A stretch of DNA of 64,000 bases from Alentia gelatinosa (taxonomy: Eukaryota; Annelida; Polychaeta; Phyllodocida; Polynoidae): assembly GCA_950022655.1 (NCBI GenBank), contig OX465579.1:80921193-80985192 (forward strand). Reading direction: 5' to 3'. Below are positions 11,161 through 22,900 of the stretch, one piece after another (the first letter of the stretch is position 1; every line of letters begins with the position of its first letter). The position numbers and the translations under genes are program-made. The notes beneath the pieces were generated by a model. It did no database searches and had not been told where the DNA came from. It worked only from the letters and a program-made list of their open reading frames with translations.

Positions 11161-14100
11161 CTGTCCAACAACAATTAATAAAGCAATTATCACCTGAAGA
11201 ACCATTCCGGAACACATTTACAATAACCATGGATTTTGATCTGCGTGGTCGTATTCTCCACATTGTAGGCGCACTGTAATACTCGAGCGAATGCGAGGAT
11301 ATTGCTACGTCGGACTTTACGCCACTGTGACTAAGGTTTGCTATTTATCCAAAGTGGTTCACATAGGCACTCATCAGACTTGATAGTGAGTTAAGTCCAC
11401 TCTGGTGTATGTCCATCTCTTACTATAAGGGGCATGATTATCAGATTTATGTTTAGAGGACTCACCCATGGCCTGGTATTTCGCACTGATTGTCGTAGGG
11501 TGATGTAAGACTAGGATCTCTCCTTCAAACTCCCAGCAGGCCTTGGGCTCTAGTCGAGGCGCTACCAGGACCATCCCCTTTCTGATCTGTGACCGTTTGA
11601 TTTGCTGCAAACCATGAAATGTAACAGGAAATGTATAATGTTGAATTAAAAGGAAGATTGAATTTAAAGTCATGGGGAGAGGATTTGGGGCTCGGGTGGG
11701 TATTCTAGGTCGAACAAAACAACTGATTTAAACGGAATTTTAATCCCTTTCCCACCCCCATTCAGGTGAAAAGGTCTAGCCATGAGAAAAGAACTCGGGA
11801 GTGATATTGCTTTTACATGGGAAAACTAATCAATCATAATACAAATGCTATCTTCAAAGCGCCTTCACTTGGTTCGTTCTTGTGTATGATGCATGTAATA
11901 AAGAAGTGTATCACATCATGAGGATTTGATATATATTTCTGTTAGGCAAGTAATTATGGAGAGGCAACAGCAAATACATCTTAGTTGAAACATGCTCAAC
12001 ATGTGGAATTTGCTGCATCAGAGAGACTGGGGAAATGAGGAAAATGGGAAAACATGTTGGGGGTGGTCATGGCATGGGGCTGAGGGTGACTGTGGAAGGT
12101 TCAAACCACTATTATATCGGCGTGAATGAGGCTCACTTAATATAGTCTATGCTTCACACAAAGAAGATATACTGAAAATGTAAAAGTGGATTTGCATGGA
12201 AAAAGGGAAGGTGCCATTGTGATCAAAAGGTAATAAGGCCAAAACGACATCCACAAACAGGAACAAGGATTTTTTAGGCCTACCGCTGCAATAATGTGTT
12301 TCTACATTCATATATTTCTATTCTTACCTTTTTCAAGGCGAACGACGCCGTCTGTCCCCCACGAACCTCTCGGACTGGCATTCTCTTACGGTGTATACTC
12401 TTGATAGCCAGACTCATGAACTGCCCTAGAGGGTCGGGCCCTAGTAACATGGTATCGTTGAGCTTGATGACGCCTTTAAGGGTCGTCCCCGACACCACTG
12501 TTCCAACTCCCTGCACAACACAACGGATCAAACGTAAGTTTAACAATAGATATGGAGAGAACGATTAGTACTTGGTAAAAATTATATCAAGATTGGTGTA
12601 ATTTTCTACAAAAGTCCGACGCGATATGTATATTGATAACTTTAGCTCCATACCATCAGAAATGCATATCGAAATTTTAAAACTAAAAATATGAACAATC
12701 TCTTGCTCGTAGTTCCATTTCCCTCAAGCTAGTGATTGGCTATAACCATACATATATTCTAAATTGGTATACGCATTGGACACTGCTGGTTAATTTTTAT
12801 CGTTAAAGTAACATAGGTCTAGTTAATGTGTATTCAATTAGCTATGAGGTTATATATGATGTATACATATTGACAATTATAGACCACACAATATACTGAG
12901 TGTTTTTCTACTAAGAACTGAATAGAAGTAAGATCTTTGCCTCTGTTATTTCCTGAATATGAATAGTAAATTGCCTTACGGGAACCGAGAAGGTGTCGTC
13001 GATCTGGAACTCGGGTGGTTCATCTTCCTTAAAGACTAACCGAGTAGACAATAGGTTAAGGAACATCTTCAGAAGGTCCAGGTTCTCACCACTCACGTTC
13101 GACACTTGGAAGATTGGACACATCCTGAAAAATCATAAAAGGAAATCTTGTTTTTACACAAATTGGGACGTTCAAGATTAAAAATAGGATACCACAAAGC
13201 ATTTCCAAGTTTGTAAAAGTTCCTCTCATAACATAGAAAAATCAATAATTTGTTTTCAAGTTGTGTCAGATGAGTATGACTAGCTTTAAAAAAGTATTAC
13301 TTCTTGATACAATTTATTATTAGTTAAGGCAAGCACTAACTTTCAACAATTTTTCGATATCATCCATGACTATTCAGTATTTTAATGTATGGTCTAGTAT
13401 CGGCCAATACAACTGTAAAAGATTATCTTTAATATTCTACGTTTAAAGATCAATAGACTAAGACAAGAGAAAAACGATATCAAAGGCCAGGTAACTACAT
13501 AATTATTGATATTACCTTTCTGATGTGAAGTTTGTAGCGGACACCACTACGTCGTCGGTGCTTTGAACTAAGACTGGGATTTTTCTACAGCCTGGTGACC
13601 TCAGTATCCGCTGCAGCATCTTGAGTGTCTCTTGCAGAACGTTGGGTGGACACATGTCGATCTTCGTGACGACGACAAACACAGGTACGTTTAAGGCCAG
13701 CGCCAACCCCAGATGTTCCTTGGCCATTCCTACTACGCCGGCGTTTGCTCCCACCTACGGACAAAAAAAAAATTAACGATAAATTAAATCTTTGAAAAAT
13801 CTTATTGTTTAGAGGGAGTATTCATTCTTCATCCATTTCAATTGATTTATGGTATGTCCAAAACGTACTTTCATAAAATATGGTATTTCCAAAATTTTCG
13901 ACAATGTGTTTTATTTCACATCGATAAGAAAAAATATCCGAGGGTCCCAGAATCGTGGTAGCTTTCACAGGGAGAGCCTCGTACACAATGCATTCATAAT
14001 GTTACGAATGAATTTCTTGTTATCTTATCATTTTCTATTTTAGGATTTTGATAGGAATCAATTTTAAAAAGAATCTCCAGACGATTGTTTCTGAGCTATA

Positions 14101-15898
14101 AGGAAAATAACTTATTTCACGATTTAACATAAATAATTCAAATATCTTTGTTCGCTTTATCTTCTCTGTGAGAATTTATGTTAGAAAAAAAACCATGAAT
14201 AAGTAGTACTAAATTTTACCATAAGCATGGTGAAGTCCGGGGCGTGACCCGTCATCCCAAACACCGTCGTTTTCAGGTACTTCTCGTGTCCGGCCAGGTC
14301 GATGAAGGTGATCACTTTGGTGGCTTGTTCACAGATCTTGGTCCAGTCCAGATGCCCGTGGTCAGGCTGGTTCACCACTTTCCCCGTGCAGTCGAAGCCG
14401 AGGATGTCATTGCCGACGGAGCTAGTCCTGCCACTCTCCACCTCGTGTTTGTGTCTGAACAGCTTCTGGCGGGCCATACCGCGGCCGTTATCTAGGTCGC
14501 CGTGAGTGAGCACTCCGAGTAACGTCGACTTGCCAGCGTCTACGTTTCCTACCACAGCCACCCTTAAAGAGAAAGTATGACTGATTAAAACACTATAAAA
14601 ACTGACACGGGCAGCCACAACAACAATATACATGTAATTCTAAAGTGCTCTTCCGTTTCTGTTGTTCTTAGTTATCTCATATAGCTTTCTGGAATGCTCA
14701 TGTGAAAGTAGTACTACCAGGGATTGGTTCTTTTGTTGTCTTAAAAGTAGGAAACTTGTTTTCGTTTTTTTTTACTTATTATAATGTCTTTAGTTGTTTA
14801 TTTATTAACACATTCAATAGGTTGTATGAAAATGCGTTTTCTATCAAATGAAGTTTAAAGATGGTTCAATCAGTAACCCACCCCCCAACGAGGGAAGGAG
14901 GTGCTGAACCGCTTGGGATGCGACATAACAAACGCAATATGCTATTGTAGACTCGACATACCTAACTTCCATAAAATCTTGAGCGTCGGTTCGCTTTCTT
15001 ACTAAGTATTCGCGAATCTGTCCGCCGTCTACAGTGCGCTCTCGTAACATGACACATTCAGCATCTAGTGTCTCTGACATGGACATCAGTGTTGCTACTG
15101 ACGCTTCCATATCGGCTTCCTTTAAGCCGGGGGCATCTCCCTCTGGAATAAAAAAAAATAACACTGGTATATATTCTGTTATTTGCCACAAAGTTATATT
15201 TTACTGAAAAAGGCTTTATATTTTACTATTATTCTATAAGCACTGAATTTCATATTGAATTATAATGAAGATGCAAACAAATAGGTAATCTTCCTATGAG
15301 CGACACGTCTACAAATTATCCAGGAAATACAACAAAAAAAGTCTACTGCCTTAATAAATATTCTTTCCAGGTATAGAAATTTGCAAGTCATAACGAAATA
15401 ATACTCACCACCTGTGCCAATTTCGTATATGGTCTCGCCTTGGTTTTCCATTATCCGTTCTTTTAACCGATCTATTAACATATCATATTCTTCGTGCGAT
15501 GGACTGACTAACGCCGCCTGTAAAAGTAAGGAAATATGAGTTAGGAGTACAAAATATTAAATTCATTATGTAGATGAATAAAAATTGATAGAAAGATAGA
15601 TAAAAACAGTGATTATGATATTAATACAAATGGCTACACATACTCATTTACCAGTGACATATGAGTTAAGAGAATGTTGATAGACTTTTGGAAAAATGAA
15701 ATACTTGGAATATTTCATGCTGTAGCTCTGTGACGAAAAATTTCGACTCACCTTGCCAGAGATGTTGTGCATTTCAATATCGCCATTACATCCTTCTATA
15801 TCATCAGGTGCAAATAAATTGCCTGGTTCTTCAACTTCATTTTGAGAAGCTGATGCCCCCCTATCTGCCCCATCAGGGACACCGCGTGGTGAGTCCAT
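10673..15898 (-). CDS. GTPBP1: GTP-binding protein 1, complete in nine exons
   Basis: GTPBP1 is an eEF1A-like translational GTPase acting on stalled ribosomes and linked to mRNA turnover. Nine exons join in phase to 657 residues (human about 669). G1 GNVDAGKS is at residues 151-158 and a long [13 protein letters not shown] switch region at about 190-202. G3 DLAGHEK is at 234-240 and G4 TKID at 290-293, followed by an elongation-factor beta-barrel with GVGTVVSGT at 389-397. The C-terminal barrel has LHHPTTIS and [11 protein letters not shown]. The last ~80 residues are basic then Ala/Gly/Ser-rich and differ from vertebrates. The N-terminus is acidic and low-complexity; the chosen ATG at 15898 opens exon 1. 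Similarity to GTPBP1 (for example [15 protein letters not shown]) is stronger than to GTPBP2. It is divergent to MED17. Confidence 0.95.
11466..11604 (-). CDS. GTPBP1: GTPBP1 exon 8
   Basis: Acceptor TTTGCAG, donor GTGAGT; 139 bases. Encodes [17 protein letters not shown] and LHHPTTIS. The only AG available adds one Gln before IKRS compared with the vertebrate protein. Confidence 0.92.
12328..12510 (-). CDS. GTPBP1: GTPBP1 exon 7 (domain II start)
   Basis: Acceptor GTGCAG, donor GTAAGA; 61 codons, phase 0. Encodes [21 protein letters not shown] and [11 protein letters not shown]. Confidence 0.96.
12980..13124 (-). CDS. GTPBP1: GTPBP1 exon 6
   Basis: Acceptor TTTCAG, donor GTAAGG; 145 bases. 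Encodes [17 protein letters not shown] and the [10 protein letters not shown] link to the beta-barrel. Confidence 0.95.
13516..13754 (-). CDS. GTPBP1: GTPBP1 exon 5 (G4 motif)
   Basis: Acceptor CCGTAG, donor GTAATA; 239 bases. Begins [20 protein letters not shown] and carries the guanine-specificity motif TKID. Confidence 0.96.
14220..14562 (-). CDS. GTPBP1: GTPBP1 exon 4 (P-loop, switch I/II)
   Basis: Acceptor TCTTTAAG, donor GTAAAA; 343 bases. Contains the G1 P-loop GNVDAGKS and G3 DLAGHEKY, so it forms the nucleotide-binding core. Confidence 0.96.
14962..15142 (-). CDS. GTPBP1: GTPBP1 exon 3
   Basis: Acceptor ATTCCAG, donor GTATGT; 181 bases. Encodes LKEADMEAS, the LRER segment, YLVRKR and DFMEV, ending in a split Arg codon immediately before the GTPase domain. 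Confidence 0.93.
15409..15517 (-). CDS. GTPBP1: GTPBP1 exon 2
   Basis: Acceptor TTACAG, donor GTGAGT; 109 bases ending in a split Glu codon. Encodes [10 protein letters not shown] and [11 protein letters not shown], matching the family N-terminal region. Confidence 0.93.
15752..15898 (-). CDS. GTPBP1: GTPBP1 exon 1 (start codon)
   Basis: 49 codons from ATG at 15898 to donor GTGAGT, phase 0. The peptide is acidic and disordered, ending just before the conserved LVSP motif of exon 2. Confidence 0.85.
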
Positions 15899-16843
15899 GA
15901 TTGTGGTGGTTATTGCTCGATAATGTGAACTTCAATTCGGTACCTCACACCTTCCAATCGTGCAATATGGTAAGTTTTTTTCAGTGTGTAAGCGCTTCAA
16001 ATGCAATTCGTAACAGTATTCCCTATTCCTTTGGAATTTATACAAAATTTTTAGCTTTTTTTCCTCTTCTGTAATACAATATTCAAAGAGAGGAAAGCAG
16101 AGTCTCGCAACACTGACGAAAAGAATCCAAGACGTGGTGATGTGGATTGTTTAAAGAGAGCCGCAGCAGTGGGTAGGCTTAAATGCACTATTGTTTGTCG
16201 TCCTTGGCTTTTTGTTTGGGTTCTGAACTTCGTGATGTGATATCCAGGAAATCCAGCGTGTTATCCAAGAGTGTAAATCCCCACTTCGTTATATCTTTTT
16301 GTAATGTACAATACAGATAGTAAATTATCGTATTGGTAATCGTAATAACATTTTGTTTCGAGTGGATACTAGAGCTAGATCTATATTTGTTTGTAGATAT
16401 TTGACTGGCAGTGTCAAAGTTTGGGAAAGAGTCCTCAGAATCATACCTCGTTTGTCCGTGTAGATGTTTAAATCCAGCTTTGACAGTGCAATCTGAAAAA
16501 GCGGTATATATGTATTACACTGATGCAATGTCTTCTTCGTAGAGAGAAATTAGTTGTGAAATTCCCAGGCCCCTAAAGAGTTAGATAGTTTGTCAACATC
16601 TTGCACCACGGGTAATCAGCCCCCACCGTACGCATGCCCCGTCACCACTCGGAAGTGGTTCCATGACGTCTCGTGATGAACGAGAAGTAATATGACACTG
16701 CGACGCTCAACAGCAGCACACATAGACTACAGTTAAGCTGCAGCAGTATGTTTAGAGTAGCAGGTACCCATATGGAGAGGTAAAAGCATCATGATTCCGG
16801 GAACAAGTTCGCATAGATAGATTTTGCGAAAAACAAAAGCAAA
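15899..16843. promoter_or_regulatory. Shared head-to-head promoter of GTPBP1 and MED17
   Basis: The two start codons diverge from this 945-bp interval, so transcription of both genes must begin here. A cluster near 16640-16680 contains CGGAAGTG (ETS family) at about 16650 and TGACGTC (CRE-like) at about 16664. No TATA box is convincing. Regulation by ETS/CREB factors is an inference from motif match only. Confidence 0.7.
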
Positions 16844-16935
16844 ATGCCGTCGACGGCGGTGGAAGTGAGCATTGAAACCGTAAACGAGAGTGCAATACAA
16901 GAAGTGACTCTTGATGGACAAGAAATATATGTACA
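16844..16935 (+). CDS. MED17: MED17 exon 1 (start codon)
   Basis: ATG in AAAATGC context, donor GTAAGT after 16935; 92 bases. The peptide (VEVSIETVNES, VTLDGQE) matches the family N-terminus, which supports this start. Confidence 0.9.
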
Positions 16936-19900
16936 GTAAGTGTGTGAATATGTAATGGTCGAATTTCTGTTCTCTTAGATGGTGTCAGCGCAAAGTTAAC
17001 TCAAAGTTTATATATCATGTTATTGTATACCCCCTATTATCGCTCAAATATTTGACCAGTTGAATCTGTCAATTGAGACTTTAAAAGGATCTCTATGCAC
17101 AAGGTCTAAGTGATATAAGAACACATCAGCATCCGTAGGAACCCCAATTTTGGATTCATGACAGCGCCAGAAAAGAACGACAACTTCGCATGGACCCTGG
17201 TCCAACTAACATAACAAGAACTAGATCTAAGACTAACATAGAAGGACCAATAGTTGCCAATACCGGTACCAAACACTGCTCCAACCGGTACCGTACACAG
17301 ACGATTCGCACGAATCAAGACACTACGCTTCATAGATAGCACGTTTTTGTGTGATAGCTTCTAGTAATGAGCCACATTGGTTTCACGTATAAAACGAGAA
17401 TCGAAGGTCTGGTACGTCTGAGTAGATAGCACTTTCCTTTCTTTGCACCTTATGGAAAAGAGATCTTAACCATCGTCTTTACGATACCGTCTTTACCATG
17501 TCTTATCCTCCTATTACCTTTTTTATTTTGAGTTGCTATGTTAATTCAAGACACTGCGCTTCATAAGCAGCACACTTCGAAGACTACGCTTTGTAAATAC
17601 TAAAATAGATTTTTTTCCCCGCTAGGCTTAAGGTGAGAGTGGTTTCATAGATACGTGTGCAAATGGAAACCATTTGATTGTGTGTAACAATGAGTGCCGC
17701 TACCATGGTAACTGGGCATCGCCATTTTCTCACTCCCAAGCTCAGTAAATTATTGGAGTATTGTTCACCAAGCATATTTGTTAAATACAACAGCTCCAGT
17801 AGGGAATAGGTCAAGGTTTCATCTGGTTCAGACTCATCAGTCATCTCAGATAATTTGGCTATGTCAAGGCATGTAATGTTATAACTTTTAGGGGACGAGG
17901 TGGTTCACCCCGGCCCACCCCAATCCGTAAAAAATGAAAAGGTATTCTAGAGATTGAGCAACATCACCACTGTTATCCATGGACATTTGTGAATTTGCCA
18001 TTTCCCACCTTAATCTAAATCAACCTACTCCGTATCAGTTATAGGGCAAGGGGGTGATCTGATTATTAGATCCACAGTTCAGTAATCAATTAACAAATTT
18101 TAGATGAGGCAATAGGGCTGCAACCCATGAAAATGTTGGACATAATCTAATGGATACCAATAGTTGGGTGCATCTATTAGATTTGAACCAAATGGAATTT
18201 GGGTTTTTAATCTGAACATCCAATTCCATTCAATGTGGTTTTGTAGAGTGTTTGTTGCCTCAAAATGTGGAGAGCAGTGTACAAAGTCTGGCCATCAATA
18301 TTAAAGTGGAATCCCCTATCTGTTTCCACCATGTTGTATTGGATTCAGTAAATTTGTTGTTGGAATCTGTCCATGAGGCGATACTTTGTTTGCCCCAAAT
18401 ATTGCTTTTTACACTTCTTGCATGTTATGCAGTTGATGAGATTTGGGTTCTGACAACAAACATGGAGTTTCACAGAGTATTTCTCTGTCAGTTGTGGAGG
18501 ATGCAATCCTCTCACTGGTGCCCAAAGCCAAACAGTATCTGGAATTGTTGTTAATGCACTCTTTGGTAGTTTTCGACTGTTCACCCGATACAGCATGGAT
18601 GGTTTTCCCTTGCCATTTCTCAAGGTTTTGCCTGTATCAATAGGTCACTAATGTTGGCCTTTTGAGTCCTACTACAACTCGTTGTTTGTGGAGGGGTACA
18701 GTTTTGGCAGAGTAGGATATTTCCCCATCATAATTGTCCATACTGCATTGAAAGTGGGATGGTATGTGGTTGCCAAAAACAAAGAGGGGGGGGGGGAGAT
18801 TTCCTTGTCCCCTTCTTTGGCTGGAGGTAGCTAGATGAATGGGTCTGGTCTGGGTTTGCGGTACGCCCATACTAGGCTCTCGGCTATCAACCTGGGTGGG
18901 TACCCTTGGCATTGAAAACATTTTTTACTGTTCAGTATAGCCTAGTGGTGTGTAGCTTATTTAGGCTGTCGCTCGGACAAACACTGACTCATATGGCCTA
19001 GATATGTTGTAAGACAGGCCATAGAGCCTAAATATTTCCAGGATAGATAAACAAATAATTTTTTTTAAAATGGCCTCATCCCTATGTCATTTCAATGCAT
19101 TCACACTTACAGTGTGATCGGTGGGTGTGAGCTCAAGGTTGTTATTTTTCACAAGATATAACTGCTTAGACAATGTAGGGTATCGTAACAACTAGTCTAG
19201 TCTAGTCTAATCTAGTCTATGATGCAATGACCGCACTTTCTCTGAAAATAATGTAAATTCGTATTATTGACATATTACGCTCATATACTCAAATCTCAAA
19301 TGCTAAAGAATACATTACCATGTACATGTAGTTGATTTGTCTCATGCGCTGCGCAACCGAGCAGATAAGGCACCCTAATTGTTGAAAAAGCTCTATTGGA
19401 GGCCACATTTCGTTTTGGGGAGATAGCGTTTACGATTATTCTGTTTTTCAGTTATTGTAGTGACTACTAATTTGGATTTCAGGCCTCTGTCTATGTCAGA
19501 GAATCTGACAAAGCTAGCTCAGAAAATAGATTTCTCTAAAGATGAAAGGGTGGAGAAAGGGAAACCAACATCGGAAGGTGAGAAGGAGGAGGAAGACGAA
19601 AAACAAGTGGCAGCATTCCAGCCTTCATTATGGCCGTGGGATTCAGTCAGAACAAAACTCAAGTAAGTGATTGATAGATACTACTGGCTCATTTCTTTCC
19701 ATGTATTATTTTGTGGTTAACAACAGGTCACACAATATTTCGTTTGTAGGGATCCGTACAGTGAGTCTCATAAAAAAAACATAGGTATCCACCGTCAGCG
19801 ACTATTGGCCCATTTCATTCTACGATCGTATTAAACAAATTTCTCTTTTGTTTTACACGATCGTATTAAACAGTTCTAAATTTATAGCTATTTACTCCTC

Positions 19901-22900
19901 GCCTTAATACACTATCCAGATCGACTGCTCCGATAATTTCATTTTGAAATCCTCAACTTCAAGGGCATTCATCAGGTGGATACCGACACTGTTGTTTTAA
20001 TTTTGGGGAGATATCTATATTCTGGGGGGGTTGTATAGTAGTGATCCTGACCAGTTTATGCCCATATAAGTTCCTTTGAGTTAAGCTTTGTCGAATTGAT
20101 GGTTAACTCTCATTCTAGGCGTTCGTTGACAGAAATGAATGTATTTTTGGATGTGCTAAACATCTCAAAAGAGAAGAGGTACATGGTCCTAGATCCAGTA
20201 CAACAAGACTCACAAGACACCAAAATGTATCAGAGCTATCATTTACTGGCCAAGAAAAAGGTAATGTTGCTCAAATCATTCCCCGAATCACAAATTCATC
20301 AAATCTAAGTAGATACAAAGTTCCCTATTGACCACATTCAAAATTATTTTTATTTTAGGAAGTTCATAAAGAAGCACACTATTATAAATCGGAAGCATGT
20401 TATTATAAATCGGAAAAAATCATTAGTCAATGTGAAGGATAAGATCAATTCAGAAACCTAATCAAATTTAGGGTCAGAGCTCGATCCAATTTCGTTTGAA
20501 TCGCTACGTAATTCAGACTGTTTCGCCTTGTGAATTACTGTGGGATTCAAGCTCGATGGGATACGAGCTCTGACCCCAAACTTTCATTGGTTTCCTCTAT
20601 ATTGTATTGATATTCTAGATATTCCACATTCATCGTTAGTAACAAGACCTGCAGAGGCAGAATGTTAAATTGTAGGTGAGTGAAGAAGTTCGAGCTATTC
20701 TAAATATTTCCTCTCGGTACTTTCATTCAACAGTGCTTACAGAGCGCTGCCGCCATATTAACGAGCGGCGCCGAACGCCTGAGGAAATCCCACATGGAAA
20801 TCAACCTGAAACGCTCGGTGCCTGACTTCCACATTGAACTCTTGCGACTGCGTCAAAACTGGAGACTGAAAAAAGTTGGCAATGTGATCCTCGGCGATTT
20901 AAGCTACAAGTCAGGTAAATAGAGCCACACGTTTTTGAGGGTTATCCAAATATACCTGATAATTGTGAAAAATATATAGTTACGACACATGTGCCCAACG
21001 GAGCAGTTTCCAAATTTAAGATGAATTCTGTGTTTGTTGTGGAGTATATGTTAAAAGTTTTCTAAGGTGCCTGGTGGTATCCAAATGAAGCTTAATACGC
21101 CCTTTTTCCGAAACTGCTATAGTTAGTAGTAAAATTAACTTCAAGGTTTGTCTGGAAACCTGCGAATGAGTATTCAATTTTTCTTCACGGTATATTTAGC
21201 GTGACCCCATGTAAATGTCATCTAGAACCCCATCAACTACACGAGGATACACTGCCTAAAGTAAAATAATGTAGTGACGCTCAATTATTTTAAAGGATTT
21301 CTACCCTTAATGTTCATCAAACATATCAAAATAGAGCTAATTCAGTTTGCTGTGTGGAAACTCCCGTTTCACTAACACTTTCACTTTCACTGTTGTATAT
21401 AAATTATGTCTGGTCACGGATGAATTCTAAAAGAAATGAAATAATGAAAATGAACTAAACAATCTGGAAACACATACAAACCAGCTGTAACGGCTGAGTG
21501 TTTTCCAGGATAAATACATTTTTGAAAAAAATCAACAACAAATAATACAAAAACATTGTGCCCTTTTGGTTTTTGGAAATAACCACATTTGGTAGAACTT
21601 CATTCTGACCGTTTGATTTGAACAGCGGGATCGCGATTCTGGCAGGGTGGCACCTTTGAGGTGACGAAAAACGAGGCGGAGAATCTGGACGTGGCAGAGA
21701 GTACTCCCACATACCAGCGCAGTCCGCTACAGGTGTCTGTGCCCAGCGAACTAGAGGGCGTCTCCTACATCCAGGTAATTCACCTGTGTCCTAAATGGAT
21801 CAAGTTAAATGCCACAACTCTCCTGTGTAACTTCAATGATTCTATGCTAGGGCAGGCAGGATTGTTTGTCCTATGTTTTTCAGACCTACTGTAGGGGTTC
21901 TATGCTGGAACTCATTGATGATGAAAAAATCATTGTACCCCAACAGAAGTGAATCAAGATTTGAAGCAAAAATATGGGAATACGTTGTAAACCCCTTCTT
22001 CTTTTTAACACGGCACAAGACATGAAATGGATATTATATATATAGACAATGATGTCCAGGAGACCATCGTTTGTCGTATTTATCATTGAATGGGGTATTT
22101 CAGTAAGGACTGTTTCTTTGCTCAAGCCGTATAGATTGGCTTTGAGACCGTAAACAATAGATTTGTATCCGTATACTGACAGGTATCTGACAGTTTTTAA
22201 ACAATGAATATTGGTTTACTAAGTCAACATACATTTTCAATTGGGACCTTGCAGACGATGGATAATGAATGAGGTGACAGGAACAATTACAATGGCGCGG
22301 GAATGGTGTGTAGCGTAGATTTATCTCCTTGCAGGTTACGATCAAACACGTGCACAGCAACACGGACCTGGCCTCTGTGGACATGAAGCTGCCCTCAGAC
22401 GGCTCCGTGCCCTCAGACGTGCACTGGCAGAGGAAACTCGAGGCCGCTCAACACGTCATCTTCTGTAAGGAGGTCTTCCAGCAGGTGAGACCAGCCACCA
22501 GACACTGTCGCAACGTTATATTTAGTTAGAATTTACCACAATTCCGGGGAATTGAGGGAAGTATTCAGTTGATTAACTAGTAATTGACAAAAACCGGGCT
22601 GCAAGTAAAATGTATTTATTGCACATGAAATTCGATAAAACATTGCATGGTAAAAGCGGATAAATACATTTCAGGTAAAACGATAACTTTTAAGAGAAAT
22701 AAAAGATTATACATTATGAGCCCTACGGCAGTAGAGTAAGAGAGATAAAGGTGTGGGTGGGTGGGTAATGAAAAAATTCCCGTGCATCGACGGCGAATGC
22801 AAAGACAGGAATAACGCTAGTAAGGTGGTCACGTGATCATGTGACCAGATGCATACATTAGTAGAATGTTCGACTAACCACCACAATATATTCGATTATG

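Larger units (their letters stand above)
16936..19482. other. MED17 intron 1 (2.5 kb)
   Basis: Non-coding apart from the Penelope fragment at 18240-18640. A TCTAG-type pentanucleotide stretch lies at about 19192-19220 and a G run near 18785-18799. Confidence 0.8.

Noticed and set aside
10488..11279. Several long + strand and alternative - strand frames
   Set aside because: They overlap the GC-rich last exon of GTPBP1, whose frame is fixed by splice phase and homology. The rest are shadows.
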